From Brenneria goodwinii (GTDB taxonomy: Bacteria; Pseudomonadota; Gammaproteobacteria; Enterobacterales; Enterobacteriaceae): DNA of 64,000 nucleotides. Positions 37,611-46,060 of the stretch are shown piece after piece; the first letter of the stretch is position 1; every line of letters begins with the position of its first letter. The notes under the pieces were generated by a model. The model was not told the DNA's origin, made no database searches, and worked only from the letters and a program-made list of their open reading frames with translations. The stretch spans positions 4,154,001 through 4,218,000 of the forward strand of contig NZ_CP014137.1 in NCBI RefSeq assembly GCF_002291445.1, read 5' to 3'. The position numbers and the translations under genes were made by a program.

Positions 37611-39116
37611 TCACTCCTGCTTTACGCCGTATTGCTTACCAACGGCCGCCGCCATCAGCGCTTCCTGGGTTGCTTGCTCAATCGAAAATTCGCCGCTTAA
37701 ACGACCTTCATGCATAACAATGATGCGATCGCTCATGCCCAAAACTTCGGGCATTTCGGATGAGACCAAGATGATGCTCAGACCTTCTTGTTTAAACTGA
37801 TTGATTAACTGGTAGATCTCTTTTTTGGCCCCCACATCGACTCCGCGGGTAGGCTCATCAAGGATCAGCACGTTAGGACGGGTCATCAATCCGCGGGCGA
37901 TGGCGACTTTTTGCTGATTACCGCCGGATAACAGCCCAATGGGTTGTTCCATTGACGGCGTTTTGATATTAAACAGGCGGATAAAATCGCCGACGGCCAA
38001 CTGCTCTTCCGGATGTTTGATTTGTCCGCCGCGGCGGCTGAAATAGCGCAGTGCGGTTAATGACATGTTCTCTTTAACCGACATGCCCAATACCAGACCA
38101 TCTCGCTTTCGATCTTCAGAAATATAAACAATCCCGTTTGCCAGGCCGTCCTGCGGTTTACGAACCATCACTTCCCGGCCATCCAGCGTTATATAACCGC
38201 CGGTCCGCGGCAGGGCACCGTAAAGTATTTTCATTAATTCGGTGCGACCGGCGCCCATTAACCCAGCAACGCCAAGAATCTCGCCTTTGCGTACGGTAAA
38301 GCTGATGTCATCAACGCCCGGCCCGCAAAGATTTTTCACCTGTAAGCGAACCTCTCCCGGAGCCTGATTCAACCGCGGGTATTGTTCTTCGAGCTTACGC
38401 CCGACCATCATTTCGATAAGCCGATCTTCCTGCAACGCACTGACCGGGCATTCGCCGATAAACTGGCCGTCGCGAAACACGGTCACGTCATCGCATATTT
38501 CAAAAATCTCTTTCAAACGGTGGGAAATATAAACAATGCCGCGTCCCTGAGCCTGTAACTCTTTAATTACGCTGAATAACGATGCGGTTTCGGTATCGGT
38601 CAGCGCGTCGGTCGGCTCATCCATGATGATGACTTTTGATTCAAAACTCAGCACCTTGGCGATCTCCACCATTTGCTGATCGCCAATCGATAAGTCACCG
38701 ACAATACGCCGGCTGTCATAACGCAGATTCAGGCGCTTTAGCAGTTTGTCCGCCTCCGCGTACATCTTTTTCCAGTCAATACGGCCAAAACGGTTGGTGA
38801 ACTCACGGCCAAGAAAAATATTCTCGGCGATAGTGAGCTGAGGGATCAGGTTAAGTTCTTGATGAATAATGCCGATGCCAGCGTCCTGAGAGGCTTTAGG
38901 GCCGCTGAACGCCACTTCCTTTCCCAGAAAATGCACGCTGCCGGCGTCTTTATGGTAGATACCGGTCAGCACTTTCATCATGGTGGATTTACCGGCGCCA
39001 TTTTCGCCCACCAGCGCCATAACCTTGCCCGGATAAACATTTAACGCCGCGCCGGAAAGCGCCTTAACGCCGGGAAAAGTTTTGGTAATGCCTTGCAGTT
39101 GCAGTAAAGGTTGCAT
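37611..39116 (-). CDS. rbsA: ribose ABC transporter, ATP-binding protein
   Basis: 501 residues with two nucleotide-binding domains. The first has the canonical Walker A GENGAGKST and signature LSIGDQQM with Walker B VIIMDEPTDAL. The second has the degenerate Walker A GLMGAGRTE, signature LSGGNQQK and Walker B VLILDEPTRGVD, which is typical of sugar importers of this class. It is 7 bp after rbsD. Confidence 0.98.
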   Translation of the reverse strand: MQPLLQLQGITKTFPGVKALSGAALNVYPGKVMALVGENGAGKSTMMKVLTGIYHKDAGSVHFLGKEVAFSGPKASQDAGIGIIHQELNLIPQLTIAENIFLGREFTNRFGRIDWKKMYAEADKLLKRLNLRYDSRRIVGDLSIGDQQMVEIAKVLSFESKVIIMDEPTDALTDTETASLFSVIKELQAQGRGIVYISHRLKEIFEICDDVTVFRDGQFIGECPVSALQEDRLIEMMVGRKLEEQYPRLNQAPGEVRLQVKNLCGPGVDDISFTVRKGEILGVAGLMGAGRTELMKILYGALPRTGGYITLDGREVMVRKPQDGLANGIVYISEDRKRDGLVLGMSVKENMSLTALRYFSRRGGQIKHPEEQLAVGDFIRLFNIKTPSMEQPIGLLSGGNQQKVAIARGLMTRPNVLILDEPTRGVDVGAKKEIYQLINQFKQEGLSIILVSSEMPEVLGMSDRIIVMHEGRLSGEFSIEQATQEALMAAAVGKQYGVKQE

Positions 39117-39123
39117 TGATGCC

Positions 39124-39543
39124 TCAGAACGTTACGCCAGCGCAAAGGATGACATTGGCATACGGGGAACATTCCCCGCTGCGAATGATAGCCCGGCTTT
39201 TTCCGCTTTGAATTTTAAAATCCTCATGGCTGACATAATGCAATTCGATTGAGTTTCCCTGGTGTATCTCAAGATGTTTTAATTGATCGAGTAACGCGTT
39301 ATGGAGCGTCGGATTTTTTTCCGCCATTTCTTCCGCAACAATAGCGGCCTCGACCTGCATCTCACTGGTGACGGCCGCCACAACCTGCAAAAAGGTTGGA
39401 ACGTTGTGAGTCAATGCCATATCGATTCGCACTGTCGTATCAGGAATAGGTAAGCCTGCATCACCAATCACGACCCGATCGGTATGGCCCAAACGGGAAA
39501 TCACGGAAGAAATATCAGCATTCAGCAATACGGCTTTTTTCAT
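39124..39543 (-). CDS. rbsD: D-ribose pyranase
   Basis: 139 residues from the ATG at 39543 (MKKAVLLNADISSVISRLGH) with GGAG 8 nt upstream. The open frame extends to 39717 across the operator, but no family member starts there. RbsD interconverts pyranose and furanose forms of ribose so that ribokinase gets its substrate. The catalytic His lies in SRLGHTD, and the end SPYANVILCAGVTF is conserved. It is the first gene of rbsDACBKR. Confidence 0.97.
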   Translation of the reverse strand: MKKAVLLNADISSVISRLGHTDRVVIGDAGLPIPDTTVRIDMALTHNVPTFLQVVAAVTSEMQVEAAIVAEEMAEKNPTLHNALLDQLKHLEIHQGNSIELHYVSHEDFKIQSGKSRAIIRSGECSPYANVILCAGVTF

Positions 39544-39554
39544 CGATTCACTCC

Positions 39555-39576
39555 ACCAGCGAAACGTTTCGCTGGT
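39555..39576. promoter_or_regulatory. RbsR operator 1
   Basis: A perfect 22-bp palindrome, ACCAGCGAAACG joined to CGTTTCGCTGGT-type halves around AACGTT (centre 39565/39566). It lies 12 bp before rbsD and matches the LacI-family RbsR box. Confidence 0.88.
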
Positions 39577-39637
39577 AAAGAGTGTAGAAAAAGAGAGTAA
39601 GGAAAGGCAAAGGCGACATAGCGAAAGTGTGATCGCC

Positions 39638-39653
39638 ATCGAAACGTTTCGCT
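39638..39653. promoter_or_regulatory. RbsR operator 2
   Basis: ATCGAAACGTTTCGCT has the perfect core CGAAACGTTTCG (39640-39651). Its centre is exactly 80 bp from that of operator 1. A CRP half-site TGTGA (39628-39632) adjoins it. Confidence 0.75.
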
Positions 39654-39736
39654 CACATAAAACAAGAAAAGAACATAGGACGGTAAAAAACAGCGCAGAA
39701 ATGCGGATAAAGACCACGGCCGAAAAGAAAATCGAT

Positions 39737-39760
39737 GTAAAAGGCGGACTCTCGCCCGCC
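39737..39760 (-). terminator. possible terminator of ygiW
   Basis: On the minus strand GGCGG (39756-39760) pairs with CCGCC (39743-39747) around an 8-nt loop, followed by TTTTA. It lies 25 bp after the ygiW stop. The stem is short. Confidence 0.55.
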
Positions 39761-39785
39761 CGGCGCTATCGTTTAAACCTTATGT

Positions 39786-40178
39786 TCAAAGCTTGCGGAT
39801 ATGTTTTACTTCCAGCTCAACGGAGTTGAAGTCTTTATCCAACTCCCCCTGAATTTCAACCTTGTCCGTGGGAGAAACGGTCTGTCCGTTCCAACGCTTA
39901 TGATCGATCTCCACTCTTATCGTGCCCGTCGCGTCACGGAACAGATAGTCATCATTGCCAATGCGTTGTTCTATATTACCTGTCAGGGTGATCCAACTGT
40001 CATCTTTCATTTCCAGAGCCTTGTCTACCGTCGTCGCGCTGCTATTGGGGCCGGAAAATCCGCCTTGCGGCGCGCTGGCAACCGAAGAATCAGGGCTGAC
40101 CAGTCCTCCCGTCTGGGCGGCAAAGACCGGTGCGGAAATCAGGGCCGTAATGGCGAAAAGTGCGATTGTTTTTTTCAT
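39786..40178 (-). CDS. ygiW: periplasmic OB-fold stress protein YgiW
   Basis: 130 residues with a signal peptide (MKKTIALFAITALISAPVFA). A linker with GGFSGPNSS follows, then an OB-fold domain containing DDSWITLTGNIEQRIG and the conserved DHKRWNGQTVSPTDKVEI. It belongs to the BOF family; the Salmonella homologue VisP binds peptidoglycan sugar and affects virulence. It is divergent from qseBC over 209 bp, as E. coli ygiW is, which suggests shared control. Confidence 0.93.
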   Translation of the reverse strand: MKKTIALFAITALISAPVFAAQTGGLVSPDSSVASAPQGGFSGPNSSATTVDKALEMKDDSWITLTGNIEQRIGNDDYLFRDATGTIRVEIDHKRWNGQTVSPTDKVEIQGELDKDFNSVELEVKHIRKL

Positions 40179-40247
40179 GCTCTACCTTCCTTATTCCATG
40201 TATTTTCATCGTAGTTCAGTTTTCAGGCAGCATTAAAACAAACGGTT

Positions 40248-40263
40248 CTTAACAGCATCTTAA
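40248..40263. promoter_or_regulatory. candidate QseB/PmrA-type direct repeat
   Basis: CTTAA (40248-40252) is repeated at 40259-40263, an 11-bp phase typical of OmpR-family response regulators. PmrA boxes have a similar CTTAAT-N5-CTTAAT form. It lies in the ygiW-qseB divergent region and could let QseB control both sides. Confidence 0.5.
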
Positions 40264-40387
40264 GAAATGGCCGCCGGTGATTTTATTTGTTTATCTTGTC
40301 GTTATTGCCCGATTCTGGCGATTTTACCTGTACATGCCGTCACGCTATTTCGTATAAAAACCCAAGACAAGAATGCATGGAGCAGCC

Positions 40388-41050
40388 ATGAGAATTTTGT
40401 TAATCGAAGACGATCGCCTGATTGGCGACGGGCTAAAAGCCGGACTAACCAAACTTGGTTTTAATGTTGACTGGTTTACGCAAGGTAAAGAAGGCGCCGC
40501 GGCCATAGACGCGGCGCCTTATGATGCGGTGGTGCTCGATCTCAGCCTGCCGGAAATAGACGGGTTGGATATTCTGCGGCAATGGCGCCAGGCCAAACAC
40601 GATGAACCGGTACTGGTCCTCACCGCCCGAGACGCATTGGAGCAGCGCGTTGAGGGGTTGCAACAGGGCGCTGACGACTATCTGAGTAAACCCTTTGCCC
40701 TGACGGAGGTCGCCGCGCGCCTACAAGCGCTGATCCGTCGTCGGCACGGACAGCTTCAGCCCGTACTGACGCATGGCGCCGTATCGCTTGAGCTAGGATC
40801 TCGTACCGTAACTTTAAACAACGAACCGCAGGTGCTTAAATCCCGCGAGTTGGCGCTGCTTGAACTGTTCCTGATGAATCCCGGCCGCGTATTGACGCGC
40901 GCGCAGTTGGAAGAAAAACTGTATGGCTGGGATGATGACGTATCCAGCAACGCTGTCGAAGTGCATATTCATCATTTACGCAAAAAGCTGGGCAGCGGCT
41001 TCATCCGCACGGTACACGGCGTCGGCTATATTCTGGGAGAGGCGTCATGA
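40388..41050 (+). CDS. qseB: response regulator QseB
   Basis: 220 residues from the ATG at 40388 (MRILLIEDDRLIGDGL); MHGAA codons upstream are not conserved. The receiver domain has the acidic pair ED at 7-8, the phosphorylation site D51 and a conserved KPF. The C-terminal winged helix (about 125-218) of the OmpR class contains SNAVEVHIHHLRKKLG. It overlaps qseC by 4 bp (ATGA). In E. coli it regulates motility, ygiW and PmrAB cross-talk. Confidence 0.96.
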   Translation: MRILLIEDDRLIGDGLKAGLTKLGFNVDWFTQGKEGAAAIDAAPYDAVVLDLSLPEIDGLDILRQWRQAKHDEPVLVLTARDALEQRVEGLQQGADDYLSKPFALTEVAARLQALIRRRHGQLQPVLTHGAVSLELGSRTVTLNNEPQVLKSRELALLELFLMNPGRVLTRAQLEEKLYGWDDDVSSNAVEVHIHHLRKKLGSGFIRTVHGVGYILGEAS

Positions 41051-42396
41051 AGTCTCTCAGCCTGCGCCTGCGGCTGGCTATCGGATTTATTTTGCTGACG
41101 CTGGTCTGTTGGGGGATCGCCGGACTCCTGTCCTGGCATCAAACACGCCATACGATTAATGAACTGTTCGACACCCAGCAAATGCTATTTGCCAAACGGC
41201 TGGCCACTGTAAATCCCAAAGAGTTAAGCGCCAATCCCCAGTCACTGCCGAAAACCAAAAAGCTGGCGCGCCATCATCGAGGCAATCAGGAAGAAGATGC
41301 GCTGGCCTTTGCGCTATTCACCCGGGATGGCCGGATGGTGCTGAATGATGGCGAGAACGGTAAAGATTTCATCTTTAACTACTCGCAAAATGGGTTTATC
41401 GACGGCAGGCTGCGCGACGATGATGATAAATGGCGTATGGTATGGCTGGCGACGGAAGATAACCGCTATATCGTCGTTGTCGGGCAGGAATGGGAATACC
41501 GTCGGGATAGGGTTCTGGATATCGTAAAGACTAATCTCATGCCCTGGCTATTTGCCCTGCCGGTTATGCTGCTACTGATGTTCTGGCTGATTTCCCGTGA
41601 ACTGTCGCCGCTTAAGCTCATCGCCAGACAGCTTAGCCGGCGTCCTCCTGAAGAGGACGCGCCGCTTGATACCCGCGCGATACCCAAGGAAGTTCTGCCG
41701 CTGGTCAATGAGCTGAACAACCTGTTTACCCGCATCAGCGACATGCTGTTGCGCGAGCGTCGCTTTACCTCCGATGCCGCCCATGAGTTGCGCAGCCCGC
41801 TGGCGGCCCTGAAGGTGCAGACGGAACTGGCGCAGTTGTCCGATGACGACGAGATCGTACGTCGTCGGGCGCTGAATAATCTGGACGAAGGAATAGATCG
41901 CGCCACGCGGCTGGTGGATCAACTGTTAACGCTTTCCCGGCTGGATTCTCAATCCTTCGTTAACGAACAGCGGCCCGTTCAGTTACAAGATCTGCTGCAA
42001 CAAATGGTTGTCGACCATTACCGGAAAGCGCACGCGGCGGGCATTGAACTGATGCTGGATATCCCGAACGAGCCCGTTGTCATCCAGGGCCATCCATTAC
42101 TGATGGCGGTGCTGATTCGTAATCTGCTGGATAACGCCATCCGCTACAGTCATAAGGGCGGAACGATAAAACTGAAGCTCTCGGCGCGAAATATCCAGGT
42201 TCTCGATGATGGGCCAGGCCTCAGCCGTGAGGCGCTGGCGCGAGTCGGCGAGCGTTTTTTTCGCCCCCCGGGACAGGAAAAATCCGGCAGCGGTTTAGGG
42301 CTATCCATCGTGAATAATATCGCCCGTCTGCATGGCATGCAGGTTCATCTAAGCAATCGCCCCAAAGGCGGACTGGAAGCGGCGGTAAGCTGGTAA
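41047..42396 (+). CDS. qseC: sensor histidine kinase QseC
   Basis: 449 residues, the E. coli length. Two membrane helices (about 12-30 and 163-183) enclose a periplasmic sensor of some 130 residues; a HAMP-like segment follows. The phospho-acceptor is H246 in DAAHELRSPLAALK. The ATPase domain has NLLDNAIRYS and GSGLGLSIVNNIA. E. coli QseC responds to AI-3 and catecholamines; the periplasmic half here is less conserved, so the ligand is uncertain. It is convergent with kup, 31 bp away. Confidence 0.95.
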   Translation: MKSLSLRLRLAIGFILLTLVCWGIAGLLSWHQTRHTINELFDTQQMLFAKRLATVNPKELSANPQSLPKTKKLARHHRGNQEEDALAFALFTRDGRMVLNDGENGKDFIFNYSQNGFIDGRLRDDDDKWRMVWLATEDNRYIVVVGQEWEYRRDRVLDIVKTNLMPWLFALPVMLLLMFWLISRELSPLKLIARQLSRRPPEEDAPLDTRAIPKEVLPLVNELNNLFTRISDMLLRERRFTSDAAHELRSPLAALKVQTELAQLSDDDEIVRRRALNNLDEGIDRATRLVDQLLTLSRLDSQSFVNEQRPVQLQDLLQQMVVDHYRKAHAAGIELMLDIPNEPVVIQGHPLLMAVLIRNLLDNAIRYSHKGGTIKLKLSARNIQVLDDGPGLSREALARVGERFFRPPGQEKSGSGLGLSIVNNIARLHGMQVHLSNRPKGGLEAAVSW

Positions 42397-42427
42397 GAGC
42401 TAAAAACGCCGCTGGCCTTATCGGTTG

Positions 42428-44296
42428 CTAAATCTCTACCTGAATACCAAGTTCAATCAGCCGGTTAGGGGGTATTTCAAACTGATCGGCCGCCCGCAGC
42501 GCATTACGACTAAGCATCATAAACAGTTTGCCGCGTATACACAGATACCACGGGCGTTTGCCCATCGTCAGCGACTCGTTGGACATAAAGAATGAGGTTT
42601 CCAACATCTCGCAGGTTAACCCATCCTGCCAACAACGATGGAATACCTCTTCTACGTTAGGCGTTTCACGCCAGCCATAGTTGGCGATAACGCGCCAGAA
42701 TGTGGGTGAAAGCTGTTCCACCGAGACCCGGCGCGCATTAAGCACATAGGGCGCATCCTCGTTTTTCATGGTCAGCAGCACCACCCGTTCATGCAATATC
42801 TTGTTATGTTTCAGGTTGTGCAACAGCGCAAACGGGATAACATGTGTGGCCCGCGACAGATAAACCGCCGTTCCGGGTACTTTTAACGGGGGATTTTTCT
42901 CTAATGAGGCGATCATGGCGTCCAGTGAATTGCCATGTTCATTCAGGCGCCGCAACAGTCTGAATCGTTCGCTTTTCCAGGTAGTCATGACGATAAACAT
43001 CACCATTCCCAGCGTCAGCGGCAACCAGCCTCCCGAGAATATTTTCATCACGTTGGCTAAAAACATCGGCACATCAATCAGCAACAGTCCGATCAGCAGT
43101 ATCCACACCAGGTAGCGATGCCAGTGCCAATTATGTATTGCCACGGTACAAGATAGGATACTGGTCAACACCATGGTCCCGGTTACCGCGATACCGTACG
43201 CCGCGGCCAGGTTGCTTGAATGTTCAAAGCTGGCGATCACGATCACCACGGCAACGTATAACAGCCAGTTAATCGACGGGATATAAATCTGGCCAGACTC
43301 CATATCGGACGTATGCACAATACGCATGGGGGGAAGATATCCCAGGCGCACCGCCTGACGGGTGAGTGAAAATACGCCCGAAATTACCGCCTGTGATGCA
43401 ATAATCGTCGCCAGCGTCGCCAACACCAGCAATGGAATCAACGCCCAGTTGGGCGCCAATAGAAAGAAGGGGTTTTTAATCGCATCCGGATTTTTAAGTA
43501 ATAGAGCGCCCTGACCAAAATAATTGAGCACCAGCGAGGGAAGGACGACGGTAAACCAGGCCAGACGAATAGGAAACTTGCCGAAGTGCCCCATATCCGC
43601 ATACAGCGCCTCTACGCCGGTAATAGCCAGCACCACCGCCCCCAGTGCAAAAAACGCCACCATTTTATATTCAATAAAGAAGTGGATGGCCCACATCGGA
43701 TTCAGCGCATGCAGCACTTGCGGGTTGGCAATGATGCTCCGCGCGCCCAGCACCGCCAGCGTAAGAAACCAGAGCATCATGACCGGCGCAAACAGTTTTC
43801 CTACGCTGCCGGTACCATGCTTCTGAATAATAAACAGTAATGTCAGCACGACAATCGATGCCGGAACGATATAGTGATCCATCGACGGCGCGACGATTTC
43901 AATCCCCTCTATTGCAGACATCACCGATATTGCCGGCGTGATGACCACCTCGCCATAGAAAAAACTGCCGCCAATCAGCCCCATAATGACCAATATCGAC
44001 GTCATTCGATAAGAGGTATTACGCCCGGCCAGCGACATCAGCGTGAGGATACCGCCTTCACCGGCGTTATCGGCTCGCATGACATAAGCCAGATACTTCA
44101 GAGAGACGACAATGATCAATAGCCAAAAGATCAAAGAAAGAAAACCAAATACGGAGTCTGGTTCAACACCAAAACCAAACTGCCCAGATAAGCACTCCCT
44201 TAGCGTATAAAGCGGGCTGGTTCCTATATCTCCGTAAACCACCCCTATCGCTGCCAGCGTGACGGCCGGAAGCGAACGTTTATGTTCTGAGCTCAT
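42428..44296 (-). CDS. kup: low-affinity potassium transporter Kup
   Basis: 622 residues, identical in length to E. coli Kup. Twelve hydrophobic helices occupy about residues 10-440, followed by a cytoplasmic C-terminal domain. The signature GVVYGDIGTSPLYTLRECL is at the N-terminus, and SLAGRN and GGSFFYGEVVITPAISVMSA follow. It is a proton-coupled potassium importer that works at low pH. In E. coli kup is adjacent to rbsD; here ygiW-qseBC lie between. Confidence 0.98.
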   Translation of the reverse strand: MSSEHKRSLPAVTLAAIGVVYGDIGTSPLYTLRECLSGQFGFGVEPDSVFGFLSLIFWLLIIVVSLKYLAYVMRADNAGEGGILTLMSLAGRNTSYRMTSILVIMGLIGGSFFYGEVVITPAISVMSAIEGIEIVAPSMDHYIVPASIVVLTLLFIIQKHGTGSVGKLFAPVMMLWFLTLAVLGARSIIANPQVLHALNPMWAIHFFIEYKMVAFFALGAVVLAITGVEALYADMGHFGKFPIRLAWFTVVLPSLVLNYFGQGALLLKNPDAIKNPFFLLAPNWALIPLLVLATLATIIASQAVISGVFSLTRQAVRLGYLPPMRIVHTSDMESGQIYIPSINWLLYVAVVIVIASFEHSSNLAAAYGIAVTGTMVLTSILSCTVAIHNWHWHRYLVWILLIGLLLIDVPMFLANVMKIFSGGWLPLTLGMVMFIVMTTWKSERFRLLRRLNEHGNSLDAMIASLEKNPPLKVPGTAVYLSRATHVIPFALLHNLKHNKILHERVVLLTMKNEDAPYVLNARRVSVEQLSPTFWRVIANYGWRETPNVEEVFHRCWQDGLTCEMLETSFFMSNESLTMGKRPWYLCIRGKLFMMLSRNALRAADQFEIPPNRLIELGIQVEI

Positions 44297-44557
44297 AAAA
44301 CTTATCTTCTTTTATCAATCTGTTAGCGAATATTGATATTCAATTTCTATCCGCTCAAAAACGCACAGTATGCACAAATAGCAGCAAAAACCTATTTTTA
44401 TATTGATTACGAAACATCCTGAAAAAGGTCGTTTATTGATTAACCAACCCGGAAGGGTCGATAATCTGCTAATTATTGCTAATAAAAAAATGTGATCTGC
44501 CGTTTATTATTAGTATTGTTTTTATGCTTATGAAACCACGGGAATGATTGACTAATT
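44297..44557. promoter_or_regulatory. kup-ravA divergent intergenic region
   Basis: 261 bp, AT-rich, between the divergent starts of kup and ravA. It must carry both promoters, but I could not pick out convincing -35/-10 pairs. CTAATTATTGCTAATAA (from about 44469) and ATTATTAGTATTG contain repeated AT-rich words. No gene is seen. Confidence 0.5.
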
Positions 44558-46054
44558 ATGGTTCAATCCGCCACTTTGGCTGAGAGAATTTCGCGCCTCA
44601 GTAATGCGCTGGAGCATGGCCTGTATGAACGGCAACATGCTATTCGCCTGTGCTTACTGGCCGCATTAAGCGGGGAAAGCGTTTTTCTGCTGGGGCCGCC
44701 GGGCATCGCCAAAAGCATGATCGCCCGACGTCTTAAATTCGCTTTTCGTCATGCGAATGCTTTTGAGTACCTGATGACGCGCTTTTCCACGCCCGAAGAA
44801 GTGTTCGGTCCGTTGTCTATTCAGGCATTAAAAGATGAAGGCCGTTACCAGCGATTAACCGAAGGCTACCTGCCGGAAGCGGAGATTGTCTTTCTGGATG
44901 AAATCTGGAAAGCCGGCCCGGCCATATTAAACACGTTACTGACCGCCATTAACGAGCGTCGTTTCCGCAACGGCAACAGTGAAGATCCCATACCAATGCG
45001 TCTTCTGGTTACCGCTTCCAATGAATTGCCCGAAGCAGACAGCAGTCTGGAAGCCCTGTATGACCGAATGCTCATTCGCCTGTGGTTGGACCGGGTACAG
45101 GAGAAGCATAATTTCCGCGCCCTGCTGGTGAATAACGGTAGCGCCCATGACAACCCCGTCAGCCCGTCCGTTAGCGTCAGCGATGAAGAATACCAGCAGT
45201 GGCAAAAAGAGATTGATCAGATTTCCCTGCCGGAAAACGGCTTTGAACTGATTTATCAACTACGTCAGAAGCTCGATACCCTGGAGCAGGCGCCCTATAT
45301 CTCTGACCGACGCTGGAAAAAGGCGCTGCGTTTACTTCAGGCCTGCGCTTTTTTCAGCGGGCGGGAAAGCATCACCCCGGTGGATATCATTTTGCTGAAG
45401 GATTGTCTCTGGCACGACAGAGATACCCTGGTTCTGGTGGAGCAACAGCTCGAACAGCTGGTAACCGAGCAGGCTTATCAACAAAAGAGTCTGCTGTTTC
45501 GATTACAACAGCTAAATATGAAGCGTCAGCAATATCAGATGCAGCAGAGCGAGTTACAGGCACTGACGCTGGAAAAACACGGCCACTTTTTAGGCAGGAA
45601 ATACCACTATTCCCTGCCGGAGACGCTGAGCGCAGATTCGATCGGTCTGGTTCTGCAACGGCCGTTAGTGCTTAACGACATCGACGTCACTCATCTGGTC
45701 ATTGATAAAAATGCCCTGCAGAACTGGCTGCAAAAAGGGGGGGAAATTCGCGGAAAACTGAATGGCATCGGTTTTACCCAACGTCTGGATCTGGTGGTGG
45801 ACGAACGCCATCATCTGACTATCCGCGATATCAGCCTGCAATCATCCATCCTGTCACTGCCGGAAAAGCGTAACAGCGTACTACCGGCCGAACTCGTGGA
45901 TGAATATGAAAATCTGAAAATTCAATTGCGTGAACAACGGCGTTTATTCAATCGGCATCAGCCCTGTCTGTTCGTGCCTGGAGAATGGCTGGCAAAAATC
46001 GAATCCAGCCTGCAACACGTAGCTGAACAAATTCAGCAATCAGAGCTGGATTAA
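44558..46054 (+). CDS. ravA: MoxR AAA+ ATPase RavA
   Basis: 498 residues, as in E. coli. The AAA+ core has Walker A GPPGIAKS (46-53) and Walker B VFLDE (111-115), with arginine-finger and sensor motifs to about residue 310. The C-terminal half is the RavA-specific LARA domain that binds lysine decarboxylase LdcI in E. coli. With ViaA it forms a chaperone-like pair acting on respiratory complexes and influencing aminoglycoside sensitivity. viaA follows after 6 bp. Confidence 0.97.
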   Translation: MVQSATLAERISRLSNALEHGLYERQHAIRLCLLAALSGESVFLLGPPGIAKSMIARRLKFAFRHANAFEYLMTRFSTPEEVFGPLSIQALKDEGRYQRLTEGYLPEAEIVFLDEIWKAGPAILNTLLTAINERRFRNGNSEDPIPMRLLVTASNELPEADSSLEALYDRMLIRLWLDRVQEKHNFRALLVNNGSAHDNPVSPSVSVSDEEYQQWQKEIDQISLPENGFELIYQLRQKLDTLEQAPYISDRRWKKALRLLQACAFFSGRESITPVDIILLKDCLWHDRDTLVLVEQQLEQLVTEQAYQQKSLLFRLQQLNMKRQQYQMQQSELQALTLEKHGHFLGRKYHYSLPETLSADSIGLVLQRPLVLNDIDVTHLVIDKNALQNWLQKGGEIRGKLNGIGFTQRLDLVVDERHHLTIRDISLQSSILSLPEKRNSVLPAELVDEYENLKIQLREQRRLFNRHQPCLFVPGEWLAKIESSLQHVAEQIQQSELD

Positions 46055-46060
46055 ACGCCT

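Noticed and set aside
39544..39717. N-terminal extension of rbsD by 58 codons
   Set aside because: It crosses the RbsR operators and lacks conservation; the internal ATG at 39543 has a good ribosome site and family-typical start.
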